Positions 37,085 to 49,560 of a stretch of 64,000 nt of DNA are shown here, in pieces (the stretch's first letter is position 1; the number at the start of each line of letters is the position of its first letter). The stretch is taken from assembly GCF_021869535.1 (NCBI RefSeq), contig NW_026262581.1, forward strand, positions 116,526,771 through 116,590,770. Direction: 5' to 3'. The DNA comes from Mytilus californianus. Its lineage: Eukaryota; Mollusca; Bivalvia; Mytilida; Mytilidae. The notes beneath the pieces were generated by a model. The model made no database searches, was not told where the DNA came from, and worked only from the letters and a program-made list of their open reading frames with translations. Both the position numbers and the translations under genes were made by a program.

Positions 37085-37515
37085 CAATAAATGGGATTAT
37101 TGAGGTCCTCAAATATTTCAGGAGTTCCATGATAATTTAGAAAATGTTTAGCTTATAATCATAATTATGGAGGTCCATAGATAAATAAGGATAACATGAA
37201 ATCAAATTCTGAATGTCTTGAAACATTTGTGGATATCATAAAATCGAAATTGTGGATGTCCTGAAATGATTGTGGACCTTTATAATTATTTAAGGATATC
37301 CTGAAATTGAATTTTGGAGGTTCTGAAATATATAATTATGGAGCTCCTTGAATATCAAGCATTTCCTGAAATATTTTAGGACCTACTGAAACAAAGCAAA
37401 TTTGACCTGGCTGGTTATTTGTGGAGGTCCTGAAATATTTCAGGATATAACCTAAATTGGAATTACGGAGGCAATGAAATATTTCAGGATCTCCTTGAAT
37501 ACAACAATTTTGACT
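37085..37515. repeat. Degenerate array of GTCCTGAAATATTTCAGGAT-type units
   Basis: Variants of GGAGGTCCTGAAATATTTCA recur irregularly about every 55-65 bp. The best-preserved, at 37428-37445, is a perfect 18-bp palindrome (TCCTGAAATATTTCAGGA). Intervening AATTATGGAG and TGAAATTG stretches also recur. It reads as an old tandem array with a palindromic core. Confidence 0.75.
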
Positions 37516-37761
37516 AAATCCGTGCCTCATACTATATGACAAAAAAGAATTTCATACATAGAATAGCCTAAACGGCCTAAGGTCAGCTTTACCTGAGGGA
37601 GTTTGAACCTTAATTTCTATCAATCAAAATCGAAATATATGCAATAAATCATGCTAAGTACTGTCCTGATGATGCACTGGGGCACAAAAATAAGGAAAAT
37701 TTGGTTGGTATTACAATCACTTTATGCTTTCACTTTTGAAACTTGTGAAATGTTTGAAATA

Positions 37762-37942
37762 ACAGTCAAACATGCTATAAAGGTCACCTCTACTTAGGAC
37801 AATTTTTCTTGTCTGTTTACAATCTGTTTGTCCCCCTGTAGTTATATCTTTGAATTTTGAACCTCAATTAAAAGTTCTAGTCTCTTATTAGTTCAGTTTT
37901 CAGTCATCCCAAAGGTGACCATTATATACAGGCTTTACTGTA
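37762..37942. mobile_element. MITE-like element with ~28-bp inverted ends, copy 2
   Basis: The left end (ACAGTCAAACATGCTATAAA then GGTCACCTC) and the right end (AAGGTGACCATTATATACAG then GCTTTACTGT) are imperfect inverses, matching the 6090-6268 element in ends and length (181 against 179 bp). It is non-coding. Confidence 0.7.
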
Positions 37943-39185
37943 CTGAGCAGTGTGAACAAAGCTGGTCTGAAAGATCTGAAATAGAATTTTTATATTAAGA
38001 CAACCACTAATAAAGGAAATTTTTTACATTTTCCAATATGTGGTATGAAAGTAATGACACCTCCACCATAATAGTGAAAGCATTTACTTTACTAGATACT
38101 AGTACCAAGAAATTTGTAGACAACAAAAACTGGTGATATGGCTAATAATGTTTTGTGGAAAAAAAAAATGCTTTTCATTACTTTGAGAAAACAAAAATAC
38201 AATCTTGCCACTAATAGAATTAAATTTAGAAAGATATAACAGTATGTTTTTCTTTCTATCAACTAAAGTAAGGCCTTGTCCACAATGCAAACTGTGCTTA
38301 GACAAAATAACTGTTGGCAACATGCACATAGCAAAAATAACCCTTTTAAAATTTCGAGCACTTTTGCCATTCAAAGAAATAGCTTCATTTATTCTGGTAT
38401 AAAAGGTGACAGTCACAAGATTCGGTTGCAGTTTGAATTAAGAATTCTTGTTTCAACATTGTCCCAACAATTATACCTGCATAAAGTTAAGTGCAGTATA
38501 ATAATACAATTAATGGCATTCATCAAAAGTTAATAACTTGACTTATTCAATGTTGAAAAGGTTATATATATCCTTGGTCCTATTGACATCTGGAAAATAA
38601 CCTAATTAATGAAGATAACTGTATATTATTATACAATGCAAAACCAATGATCAAAATAATGTTTAAATTTTCCTAGATTTTGGGGTCAAATGGTATTATG
38701 TTTGATGCTAACCTTTCTGTAATTTAAGTATTTGTGTCTTTTCAGGTTATGGACTAATTACATAGTATCTTTGTGATGTTGACAGCTGCAGCGAATGATC
38801 TAGGTTGATACTAAGAAATTGGTTAATGAGATGTATAGTATATAAAGAAATACCTGGCTTTGGTAGGAGATTAAGTTGTCTGGGTCTGTGTTATTCAGGT
38901 AAAAACTGATCACACTTTCTTTATAGAGTAACACCTGAGGATGAATGAAACCACAAGGTCTTGTGTAACAGCTTGATGATAGGATGGACAATGTAAAAGG
39001 TGCAGATACATGCAGTTAATTGTTGCACATAATAGTATTGCAACATATTTTTTATGATCATACAGATTTTCAAGGATACTTGGAGTTTTTATTGCGCATT
39101 ATGATATTTCTTTCAGAAGATTATTAAATCAATGTATCTTGTTATTGAATGTACAGATTTGAAAAAAAAAGAGAAACATTTGATC
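37943..39185. other. AT-rich stretch, overlapping ORFs on both strands unassigned
   Basis: Frames at 38099-38416 (minus, 105 codons) and 38205-38402 (plus, 65 codons, containing PCPQCKLCLD) overlap in the same DNA. Neither has a recognisable family or splice support. Confidence 0.35.
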
Positions 39186-39189
39186 AAGT

Positions 39190-39465
39190 ACCATATAAAA
39201 ATAAGGGGATGCAGTATTATTGCCAATGAGATAACTTTGAACCAGAGAAAAAGAATGTGGATGGTAGCAACTGTAGGTCACCTTCAACAATCAGCAAAAC
39301 CCATACCATATTGTAAGCTATAAAAGGCCCTGAAAAAAAAGAAACAATTCAAAAAAGAAAACCAACAGCTGATATGGAAAATAATAAAGGAAAAAACAAA
39401 TATGGCATACAGCAACAAACAACAACCACTGACTCCTGACTTTGGACAGGCACATAAAGAATCTG
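39190..39465 (+). repeat. Family A copy 1 of a cluster of four
   Basis: A diverged 5' half: ATAAGGGGATGCAGTATTATTG, GTCACCTTCAACAATCAGC, AGCTATAAAAGGCCCTG, AACCAACAGC and CTCCTGACTTTGGACAGGCA. It is followed directly by a better-preserved copy in the same orientation. Confidence 0.85.
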
Positions 39466-39469
39466 TTGA

Positions 39470-40195
39470 TATAAAAAAGAAGATGTGGTATGATTGCCAA
39501 TGAGACAACTCTCCACAAGAGACCAGATGACACAGAAATTAACAACTATAAGTCACCGTACGGCCTTCAACAATGAGCAAAGCCCATACCGCATAGTCAG
39601 CTATAAAAGGCCCTGTAATGACAAATGTAAAACAATTCAAACGAGAAAACTAACGGCCTAATTTATTTACAAAATAATGAATGACAAAACAAATATGTAA
39701 CACAGCAACAAACGACAACCACTGAATTACAGGCTCCTGACTTGGGACAGGCACATACAGAATATGGAGGGGTTAAACAAGTTTGAAGGCGTCAACTCTC
39801 CCCTAACCTGGGACAGTGGTATAACAGTAAAACATAAGAACAATCTATAAAAATCAGTTGAAAAAGGCTTAACTCATCAGATGGATACAAATAGAATTAC
39901 ATCTAACAAAAACACAGAGTTGACGTGGACCGGTACTTGTACATCCAAACAACAAAAAGACACTAAGTACAGATCTGAGAGTACTCGCAGTTACTGACAG
40001 CTAGTTCAAAGCCAATAACAACTAATAAAAAAATCATGCATCTAAGACTAAATTATCAATCAGTACACATCCAACATCCAATGGATTTAGTGTAAAGACG
40101 TCATCAACAGTCAGAGAAAAACATGACCTTGTGCAATGCCAAGATACTGGTATCGACAGATTGTAGAGCTTTGAATGTGCATATGTTATAACAAT
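39470..40195 (+). repeat. Family A copy 2, longest in the window
   Basis: It runs from AAGAAGATGTGGTATGATTG through ACTCTCCACAAGAGACCAGA, GTACGGCCTTCAACAATGAG, CTATAAAAGGCCCTG, AGGCTCCTGACTTGGGACAG (39732), CCCCTAACCTGGGACAGTGG, AAAAATCAGTTG and AGTACAGATCTGAGAG to AGCCAATAACAACTAAT. It goes on (CATCCAACATCCAATGGATT, GACGTCATCAACAGTCAGAG) to about 40195. The copy at 62275 stops earlier, so the true 3' border may be the one seen here. No ORF of note. Confidence 0.9.
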
Positions 40196-40399
40196 GATAT
40201 TTAGTTTGATTTTAATTTACTGATAACAAAATCAATATTAATACCAATAAAAACAATATTCAAAGATCATATTACAGTGTTGAATTTACCTTTTAGAATA
40301 AGTTTATTTAAAGGATCGATAATTTTAGCCGGATCGTTTCTAAATTTCCGGGCTCGGTAAAAATGAGTATGTGCTATCCCATTTGAACATGTTTGTTAG

Positions 40400-40555
40400 C
40401 ACCTAACCTTGCCCTTACCTAGGATAGTGTTGTAACACCACATCATAAGACAAACTATAAAAATCAGTTGAAAGGGATTGATTCATCAGATCAGCATGAA
40501 GCACAAAAAACAGCTTACAAAAAGACAAAAGACACAAAGTACCAATCATAGAGAT
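40400..40555 (+). repeat. Family A copy 3, internal 3' fragment only
   Basis: It starts in the CACCTAACCTTGCCCTTACC block and continues through AAACTATAAAAATCAGTTG and ACACAAAGTACCAATCATAG. The 5' half is missing, and the next copy's 5' end follows immediately, so these are two separate truncated insertions. Confidence 0.75.
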
Positions 40556-40820
40556 TTATATAAGATAAGGAGATGTGGTATGAGACAACTATCCATCAGA
40601 GATCAAATGACCCCAGAGGTCACTATATGGCCTTCAACAATGGGCAAAACCCATACTGCTTAGCCAGCTATAAAAGCCCCAACATAAAAAAATGTTAAAC
40701 AATTCAAATGAGAAAACCAACAGCCTGATTTATGTACAAAACAAAAAATGATATACAGCAACAAACAACAACCACTGAATTACAGTCTCCTGACTTTGGA
40801 CAGGCACATACAGAATAAGT
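40556..40820 (+). repeat. Family A copy 4, 5' half
   Basis: AAGGAGATGTGGTATGAGAC (with the usual ATTGCCAAT deleted), GGCCTTCAACAATGGGCAAA, AGCTATAAAAGCCCC, AACCAACAGCC and CTCCTGACTTTGGACAGGCA, ending at CACATACAGAATAAG. It is in the same orientation as its three neighbours. Confidence 0.88.
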
Positions 40821-41884
40821 TTAGTTACATATTTATGTGTTGACAAGTAGATTTCTCAGTATTGTTTTGGTTCATGTGCCCTTACTTCACAGACTTTCTT
40901 GTAACCTCATATATCAATCACCTGTCCAGTCAATACACATTACATACCTGAGGTTATTGTTTATAATCTTGTTTTTGGATATCTCATAAATACATTACAT
41001 GATTGGTTCCTTCTGAATGTTTTTAGCCAACTCAATTATGCCAAAGTCATGTTTTTGTTTTACATTTATTCGTAAACAGAAGAGTATGAAAAAGCTCAGT
41101 CACATTTTTGAGCTTTATCTTTTCACTATATCTAGGCCATTCAATAATGTGAAAATGTCATTTGTTGCTAAAACTCACTGTAAAGGTTATACAAAATAAA
41201 TGGAAAATGTTATGAAAGCTTACAGAAGCATCATCTTCAACAAGCTATATAATCCTTGTTTATACAACCTCTTTTTTTGTCATCACTTGACTTTGGCTTC
41301 ATTTGTTTGTCATCATTTTCTGGTATTATAACACACAGTAAACTAATATGCTGATGTTCATTTGGGCTTCTAGTTTGTAAATTATATCCAGGGGTTAGAT
41401 CCATCAGCACATAAGTTTTTTTTCTAAAAACTAAACAGAGCATCATCATATAAATTAGTTTTATATTTTCAAAATTAAAATAAGAGATAGAGAGAAAATG
41501 GTCAGTTCAAAACAATCAAATTGCATTTATATACCAATGTATATATTTGTTCACAATCATCAATTGACTTTCAATGAGAGTTATTGCCCTCAAATGATGA
41601 TTTTTTTTAATCAGTTTCATGAGTTTATTATAATTTTACACAGTTATTAAGCACCATATGTAGATATGCACATCACATTTTCATGAAAAATAGAAAAAAT
41701 TTTGGTGGTAAAAATTCCCTTCTAACCAATTGTTTTTCAGGGTGTTTTCTTGTTGTCAAGTCAGTTATGCAGTATTTTATTCTCAATATTTCAAAAAAAA
41801 AGGGTAATATATTAAAACATTCCTATCTCATGTAAGAAATAACATGTTGGGTAAAAGATTTACATGCCTATTTTTCTTTTACAG

Positions 41885-42002
41885 ACATGAAAAAGATGGA
41901 ATGTCAAGGAAAAAGGTTGAGGTCGTTCATAAGGTGATTGCTCTGTTAACTAAGAAGTACCTGTTAGACTTTCGATGTCATCATCGATCAAACACTTCAT
42001 AA
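41885..42002 (+). CDS. Candidate terminal coding exon, protein unknown
   Basis: A strong acceptor (TATTTTTCTTTTACAG) precedes one base plus 38 codons ending in TAA at 42000-42002. The peptide starts HEKDGMSRKKVEVVHKVIAL and ends KKYLLDFRCHHRSNTS: a basic amphipathic helix-like stretch, with codon choice less AT-driven than its surroundings. The entry phase matches the exit of the exon at 32021-32137. Downstream DNA to about 43136 would be 3' UTR, with a SINE inserted at 42465 and AATAAA at 43131-43136. No family recognised; the start of the gene would lie upstream. It could still be chance. Confidence 0.4.
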
Positions 42003-42464
42003 ATTGTCTCAGTGCTCCATACCTGTTACACAACGTAAATGTTTCACATCAAAACTCATCATTCCAGTACTATTCCAGAGAAGCTGCAGATATGTGCAAT
42101 ATGTGGGCATAAGCTTATGTTGAACTAGGAGAAAAAGTGATATTGAGGATCATTAGAAGAAGTTGAAGGTGAAAAATTAAAGGTTCCAAGTAACACTCAC
42201 CTACCATCTATTCATCGATGTTACACCACTGTCCCAGCTAAGTAAGGGTTGAGTGCTCATAAACCATCCTGTAAGTTCCTTGGAGCCTCTTGTTTCAATA
42301 CTGGTTCCTTAGAGCCTCTAGTTTCAGATCTCAACCCACCCCCTTTAATCATGATCAGCAAGATTTTCTCGATCACAGTTAACTCATAATTACAAGCTTG
42401 ATAAAAAGATGGAATGAAAAAATGAAAACAAAGAAACTTCTTGTTTAAAATAGTAGAATGTGTA

Positions 42465-42805
42465 TTTACTGTTGTAGTGTGCTTGCCTCATGTACAGAAG
42501 ATTATTGGTTTGATCCCTGGTTTGTTCAAATCAAAGACTAAAAAATTGGTATTTGCTACTCTGTGCCAAGCACTTGGCATGAAGTAGTAAAAGCAAAGAC
42601 TGGTTGGCTCGGAGTCAGCATAATGTGTCCAGGTAGGGTGACATGTCTTCCTAAGGACTGTTACCTTGTAAACAAGCAAATTAAAAATCACTCTCACCAT
42701 GTTGGTCTAGTGCAAGGCAGGGTTCATATTCCAACATTATGTTCTCATCCTGAATATGCATATAATTTGCTGCTGGACTTTAAACAACCATCAGTCACTA
42801 TGTTT
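42465..42805 (+). mobile_element. tRNA-derived SINE, near full length
   Basis: The tRNA-like head has TGTAGTGTGCTTGCCTCATG (A-box region) and TGGTTTGATCCCTGG (B-box region). The body has AAAAATTGGTATTTGCTACT, GCCAAGCACTTGGCATG, AGACTGGTTGGCTCGGAGTC, AGCATAATGTGTCCAGGTAG and GGGTGACATGTCTTCC. The 3' tail domain TCATCCTGAATATGCATA..TTTAAACAACCATCAGTCACT follows. I recognise the order as a widespread molluscan tRNA-SINE. Two overlapping ORFs are accidental. Confidence 0.88.
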
Positions 42806-44740
42806 ACTGTCGACTAGTTGACACATATTTTTTATGTGTATTGATCACTGTGTTTTATGTGATATGGTTAATTGTTGTGATTCAACAGAACAGTCATGTT
42901 AAATACAGTTAATGTTTGAGTCAGGAAATTCATTGTGGTAACAGTAATTAATTATTAATATTCCAATCATTAAATATATATTTTTGTGAAGAAAGAAATC
43001 AATTACCGATTATTTAGTTGTGCAATTAGCATTCTGGTATTACGAGACATTATCTCTCTGTCACGCATTGTCTATTATCATAATGAACATCATTTGTATA
43101 AAACTTACATTCATTTAAGTTATTTTTTGTAATAAAAAAAAAGGATATAGAAATGGTTCAGTCACAAAGTTTGCTGCTGAGCAGGAAATTCAAGTCTTGT
43201 GTTGTAAAATTCTTGTAAAATTCTGTATAAAGCTGATTTGAATTTTTGAAATATCTTGTGCTGTTGAAAATCGTTATTTCACAAATCATGTATATATTGT
43301 TAACTAGATAATATTTATAACATTATATATTTTTTAATTTGTGTAGTATGAATTCATAAACATGCAGCATATAAGAGTTTCTGTCCAATTTCCCCTTTAT
43401 CACGGAAGGAAGTGCACAATTTAATGTTAAATTTTAACATATTGACTTCTGTTGCATATTTTAATCTCATTTCTAACCTAGCCTCTAAAAACATGTCTGT
43501 TCTGTTGTTCTGTTCCACATGTTATAAGCATGTTAAAGTTACATTGTAAACCACACAAAAGTAAGCTGTTGTCAGCAGACTAATCTTCTTACAAGTTATT
43601 AATCACTATATTTATTATTATAAGTCAAAAGTTCAAAATGGTTTTTACGTTTGTTTAAATTTTAATCTGACCACATAATAAGCTGTACAAGTGTCTGCAT
43701 TATGGTCATATAACAATACAGATTCTTTGTCTTACATACTGCTTTCAGGCTTCTTTTTAAGGCAAGGATCGGGAATTTTCTGGAATCTAATTTTTAATAT
43801 TTTACCTTGTCCTGGACAGTTTTTGTCTGACCACAGAATTTCAGCTTAGATTTATTTAAAGATTAATGTAAAAATACTTTTATTGTTTATGGCATTTTCA
43901 GTGGATTGGAGATGATAGGATTAACTTATGTGTTCTTGAATATGTGGTTTAAGACATAACAGACAAGTCAACAAAGAATATAAAATTTGCATTTCCTTGG
44001 GTTGTTAATTTTGTGTCTTAAAGGAACAACAGAATTAACATGAATTTCTTATTATTGAATTTCTTTCGTATTCTTTATTATCAAAAATTGAAGAGTTAAG
44101 CTGTGGCCTGGTTTACCACCAACAATGCCAAGAAAAAGATTAACCAAAAATATAAAAATAATGGTATTTATTTAGTGCCAGACTCTGGCCATTTTATATT
44201 ATAATTATGATAAGTAATGCAATACTAATTGTTTCTTCACACTATCTTATTTTATTGATGTAAAAATGGCAAAACAGATTCTTGTCAAAAGCTCTGATAT
44301 TAAATTAATTACTTTTCTTTTATCTACCACTGAGAGGTGTGTCTTTTTCATTGTAAATTAATCACTTTGACCACTTGACCATCACATCTGAAAATTATAA
44401 AGGATGAGCACAATTAGCAAAATTTGCACAATTAACCTTTTCACTTTAATCTTTCAATCTGCACTTAATTGTAAGTTTGACCCCTAACATGATGGTCAAG
44501 TGGTCAGTTCTCACTGGAGTGTTGATAACCTGTTGTCTTCTGAAGTATTTCATGGTTAAAATGTTTCTAACTGCATGGAAATTATCTCTTTAATAACATC
44601 AAATAAAATTTTTATATAGCTTCTATGAAAACCCAATTAAATGTGTAATTTTGTTAGTAGTGTACTGATTCGGGTCTGGAATTGCATAATTATTAATGTC
44701 TTCATCCAACAACATCCAACAAATCAGTCATACCAAGTTA
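42806..44740. other. AT-rich stretch, nothing recognised
   Basis: No repeat family, array or exon-like segment strong enough to name; AATAAA at 43131 could serve as a polyadenylation signal for the exon at 41885. Confidence 0.4.
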
Positions 44741-44749
44741 GTGTTTTGA

Positions 44750-45441
44750 CATGCATGTTCAAAAAGTGTTAATGATAAAAGAGGAAACAAATTAAGAACC
44801 TACAAGGATTTGAAGATGAAATTTGATATGGAGAACTTTTTAAAATTAGATATAGACAGAGCTGATATTTCAAACTTTGTAAGAATAAGGATAAGTAATA
44901 GTATTCTTATGATTGAAAAAGGCAGACATAAAAAGATTGATTTAGAAAATAGATTATGCCCCCTATGTAAATTTGAAGTTGAAGATGAATTACACTTTAC
45001 CATAAAATGTACCAAACTCAATGATCTGAGGAATAAATTTTTTCAGAATATCTCTGATATTTTACCATCATTCAATAATCTTTCAGACATTGAAAAATTC
45101 TATTTCATATTTCGAAGTAATGATTATGATGTCAGTAAATGTTGCATTAAAGGTATTAATGAGATGTACACGTTCAGAAGTTCACTAACTTAAGTTATTT
45201 TATGTTTATATTATATAAATTGTAATACTAGTATCTAAAACTGTACCTCCTCAGTCAAATAGATAGAAGGGGAAAATAAAAATACTCATTATATATTTAT
45301 ATATACACCTCTTTCTTTTTTTTTTTTTTTTATGTTCTGTATTGTTATATAATTGATTGTAATGATTAATGATTGTTCTTTGTGTGTTGATGACAATCCA
45401 TATTTTGGATTTTATATCAATAAAATCTTTGACTTTGACTT
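44750..45441 (+). pseudogene. 5'-truncated LINE, C-terminal end of the ORF2 reverse transcriptase protein
   Basis: The frame is open from after a TGA at 44747 to the stop at 45191-45193 (about 147 codons). A basic stretch is followed by a CCHC zinc motif: counted from the ATG at 44810, C50, C53, H62 and C67 in RLCPLCKFEVEDELHF..C, then LNDLRNKFF. This is the layout of the C-terminus of many LINE proteins, after the reverse transcriptase domain, which is absent here. The 3' UTR follows, with AATAAA at 45419 and a short TTTGACTTTGACTT tail. A dead 5'-truncated insertion fits best. Confidence 0.85.
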
Positions 45442-45546
45442 GCATACATTTTTGAGGATTTCCAGTAATTTGAAAATGTCTTGATTATGAAAGAGTATTT
45501 ATCTATGTATTTAAGTTATTGAGGAACTGCTTATTTCAACTTTCAG

Positions 45547-45609
45547 GCAAGCACCTGCTCTACATTGTATGTCCAATAAAGCCACCCAGACTGTAATGGA
45601 AAAGACAAG
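45547..45609 (+). other. Candidate 63-bp coding exon, gene unknown
   Basis: The acceptor is GCTTATTTCAACTTTCAG and the donor GACAAG|GTAAAT. One frame is open, with one leading and two trailing bases (symmetrical): QAPALHCMSNKATQTVMEKT. The other two frames stop. Its phase would let it follow the exon at 32021, but it lies beyond the stop-bearing exon at 41885, so it would be an alternative end, another gene, or chance. Confidence 0.25.
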
Positions 45610-48600
45610 GTAAATTATAGTCCTAATATGTAGATATGACTATCTCACGGAACTCTTTTTCCGGTTCTCTGATCATCATAATTGTTAATGAGACAATCCA
45701 TTTAATAAAAACGTTAGAAAATGCCCGTAAGCTATTTTTGTTAAATGTATCAAAATTTGTCAGCTACTCTTTCAATTGACAGCTTATATTTTTTTACTAA
45801 TAGCCTTTTACAATTTTAAGGGAGGTTTATGGACTTTTTATGGTTAATTTACTTGACAAAAATATTTGTAGCCAATATCAACTAATGTCAAAACTGGCAG
45901 AAAATCAGTATGAAGATGTTTTTGTTATTTTTTTGTTTTGTTCAAAAGATCTCATTGGTTTTAAGTGTAATCTAAGAATGGTGTTTTTTAAAAATTTGCT
46001 GGAAAAAGTACCTAATAGATTTTGGATATGTTCATATTGCAAAATGCACAGATAGTAAATATTGGAACACTGACTCTTTTAAGTTGTAGACAAGATGACA
46101 AGATGTTTAAAAGGTCAAGGAAAAATTTAATTGATGTTAGAACCATCTGGCATTTACAGGATATATGAAAACCATTTCCATTGCCTGGAAGGGTTTCAGG
46201 AATCATGGCTACTCCTCATCCTTCAGAATCACATAATTTTATCATTGACACTTTCTAGACAGACTTTGTAGAGGAAGAACATCAAAAACATTGTTCTTAT
46301 GAAAGATAATCATCTCTAGCAATCTATTTGATTTCCTGTTATACCCATCTACCCTATGATCCCTATCCCTTTTCTTTTTTCAGTGTTTTTTGTTGAGGAT
46401 TTAAGACACCCCTTTTTTTTACTTTTCTAGATCATAGATTGTCTGCTGTTCTATTGGTTTTACCAATAAACCTTTACTAAATTTCTGTCTTCTTCTGTTC
46501 ATCAAAAAACAAAACAAAAACATTCCATCTCTCTTCTGCTCATGAATATTCTTAGGTACTAACTATGATCATAATATTTTTATCAGTACTGACTTATATT
46601 CTTACTGAACACATCATCATCATAGAAAATCACCTCCTTAATATGTCTTCAAAATTGGTTTTAATAGTCAATAATTGTTACTTAATGTATTATTTAAAAC
46701 CATCAATGACAAATAATGACAGATATCATACAACAGGTAACTTTCTTTACTATAGGTAAAAGGTGTAACATTGCAGCCATCTATAAAATCAGAAAATTAG
46801 AAAAGGCTTTCCAATAGGACCTGTGTTAATTAAGAACAGAAAGAGTTTGTTCAATGTTCTTCTATTGTAGTAAAAAAAAGTCTATTTCTCTTGGGACTAT
46901 TAAGAGAAAAGGTTTGAAAATTTTACATCATTCTAAAACAAGCAAACAAGAATGAAGATGTTTTATTTGAGTGTTTAAAAAGTAGGAGTGCACAGTAAAT
47001 GCTTTATTTCCTAGTTATCATGTTTTAATAGCTGTCAAATATAAATGACCTTGTAAAAAATTAAAGCAATTCATGCAAAACATTAACACTTTGACTTTTA
47101 AGACAGTCTGGATGAGGTGTGAGATAGAATGTTGTTCTGATGGCTAATCGGTACATTCCCTTCAGGATACAATACAACCATTTTGTAGAGTCTGGTCAAG
47201 CCCATTTATCTACCACATTCATAAATATGAAACTTGCTGATCCATTGTTATTTGTCAGACTTCAATCTCTGTTTAATAATATTTTTGAGGTTATTTTTTC
47301 TGCTTTATTTAATTTCCTTGAAAATGATTTGAAAGATCATAATTAAGATATTATCATCCGGTCATTGGAGGGTCAAAAGTAGATGTCAAAGTCCTGGACA
47401 TTAAAAGGAATGAAAAAATTGGTTACTGCTTTGTATCAGCATTAACATTTATTTTTTTTGCTGAGAGTTTGGCGCAGAATACCTAAAACAAAAACTTAAA
47501 TAACATTTTGTAGTTATAGTTAGACACTAAATGTACCCTTAGACTAAATCATATTGCTTTAGTGTACTGTAAATTACTACTTGGTCCCTGCTACACAAGT
47601 TCATTTATTGCTATAATTGTAAACCAATATTTAGTATATATCATAAGTTCAAATTAAAACTGACAAACTTTGAACTCAAAATAAACAGAATTGTATGAAC
47701 TCCAAAGGAGTGAGATGAGTCCACATGGTAAACATCTGCTGTTATACATTCATCATCCATCTAACACAAAGTCATACCCAGAAATAACTGAAGCCAGGAC
47801 TATATAGGAAATAAAATGAACCAAAGATCAGGGATACACAGTGTTGAATAAAACAGTAATTTTTATACTGTTCTGTTATTTTGCTATATATATTTATATA
47901 TTAAGCATCATCTTAAAATGAATTAGGATTGAAACAACTTTTACTGAGTTTTTCTAAGTAACATTGAAAGAAAGTATTTCTATACATTTTTTATTAAGAT
48001 ACATATTTTTAAGATAACATTTTATTATTGACTTGGTGAAAATATCCTTGCTTGAAAGTTGTTGATGCTTTTGTGAGTGGCCTGTCAGGTTGGAGTGTGC
48101 AGAACAGAAAATGCAATAAACTACATTTATTAATTGCCTTTTTAGTATGGTATAGTGATGACTCTGGCTTTATATGATTGACATTTACCTGTACACAAAT
48201 ATCTTCTATGGTCACATCTTGACAATTTAGAATGTCACAGAAGCATTCATGTTAATGAAAAAATATGGTCAGAAAGTATTGTCTGGACAGATGGTTCCAG
48301 CTGTTACAATAAGCTTCCGGTAAAAAAGTAACCCTATCAAAAGTATTCAAAAATATTTTTTTAAACAATATAAAATCTGTCCATAACCTATTCAATCATT
48401 ACAATTGAAAATGGTCAGTTCCTTTTGAAATATTTCTTCTTTCAGCCAAGTTACTTATTTATGGATATCAGGCCATGACAAAGTAACATATGTCAAAACT
48501 TAAATAACAAAAATACTGAGCTTATCTATGAGAGACGAGTTTCATTATTTACTAATGCCATTTTTTTAATACAAGACAGTCCACATATTAATAGACATAT

Positions 48601-48985
48601 TTAGCTTTTTGTTCTTTGAATAAACAAACTTTTTGCATGACTCGACCAGTATGTTTTTCAATATTTTTATTTAACATATATTTGTATTAATTGGGTTTTA
48701 ATTTGATGTTTTATTTTTATTTTACCATGGTTCACAACCAAAAGTAACATATTTAAATAAGCAGTGAGAGTTGTCTCCCTTATAGTGTGTCAGTGGTCAT
48801 ACATAAATCACCTGGCTATACTATACTGGGGTAGGTGCAATCCTTTACCATCAGTTAACTTTTCCTGTTTATATCTTCTCCTGTGAAATAATTGGGTCAA
48901 ATGAATTAATTACTTGACAGTAATAACATTTGGGAAGTATGCTCTGCATTTTGTTCCAGTCAAGAAAAAATATGGATTTCAAAGG
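45610..48985. other. AT-rich stretch without a recognised gene
   Basis: Only short frames on both strands; a minus frame at 48009-48215 (68 codons) has no recognisable family. No array or known repeat seen. Confidence 0.4.
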
Positions 48986-49139
48986 AATTCTGATTTGCCA
49001 GATTTAAAATTTTGTCTTCTATATAATTATTAGTCTTAATAAAGATAAAAAAAAATTAGTCCTTATAAATTTCGAAGAAAAGATAATTTTCTTCAAAGAT
49101 TTATCTAATCATGCTAAATAAATGGCATCTATCATTTTT

Positions 49140-49560
49140 TTGATGAATTGTTTTAAAAATGCTATGTTCATTTTCTTCTAACCAAACTGCAACAAACTTA
49201 GGATTTGTGTATGGAGGTTCCTTTATTAAAACTCCTTGCTATGTTCCAGCTGGTTGAAAAGCAGGCCACCAGAGTCAAATTTTGTTTCTAAATTGGACAA
49301 TATTTAAATTTCTTTTCTGAAACTATGTCAAATATTTTCAAACTGTTTTAAAGGACTGATATTTGTAAGATTAATTTCATATGTATCTAGTGGCAAACAT
49401 GTCGGGCAACAATGCCACACATATTTTCACTGAATGCCATAAGAAACAAATTATTTTTGTCATCTCTGAAACTAGTTTATTGGCAAATCAGCACCAAACT
49501 TGTCAGGAATAATGTAGGGTCCTTAAATATATTTTTTTCATTTCATTTGAATAAGACAAA
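49140..49560. repeat. Degraded ancient repeat, two related blocks
   Basis: ACTGCAACAAACTTAGGATT (49187) and AGCACCAAACTTGTCAGGAAT (49487) head similar blocks, each followed by a GG(A/T)..TCCTT motif. The wording resembles a molluscan repeat with CCAAACTTGGCAGGAATCAT that I recall. Very diverged. Confidence 0.3.

Noticed and set aside
38099-38416. 105-codon minus frame overlapping a plus frame with CPQCKLC
   Set aside because: Opposing overlapping frames without splice sites; the cysteine pattern is too short to mean a zinc finger.
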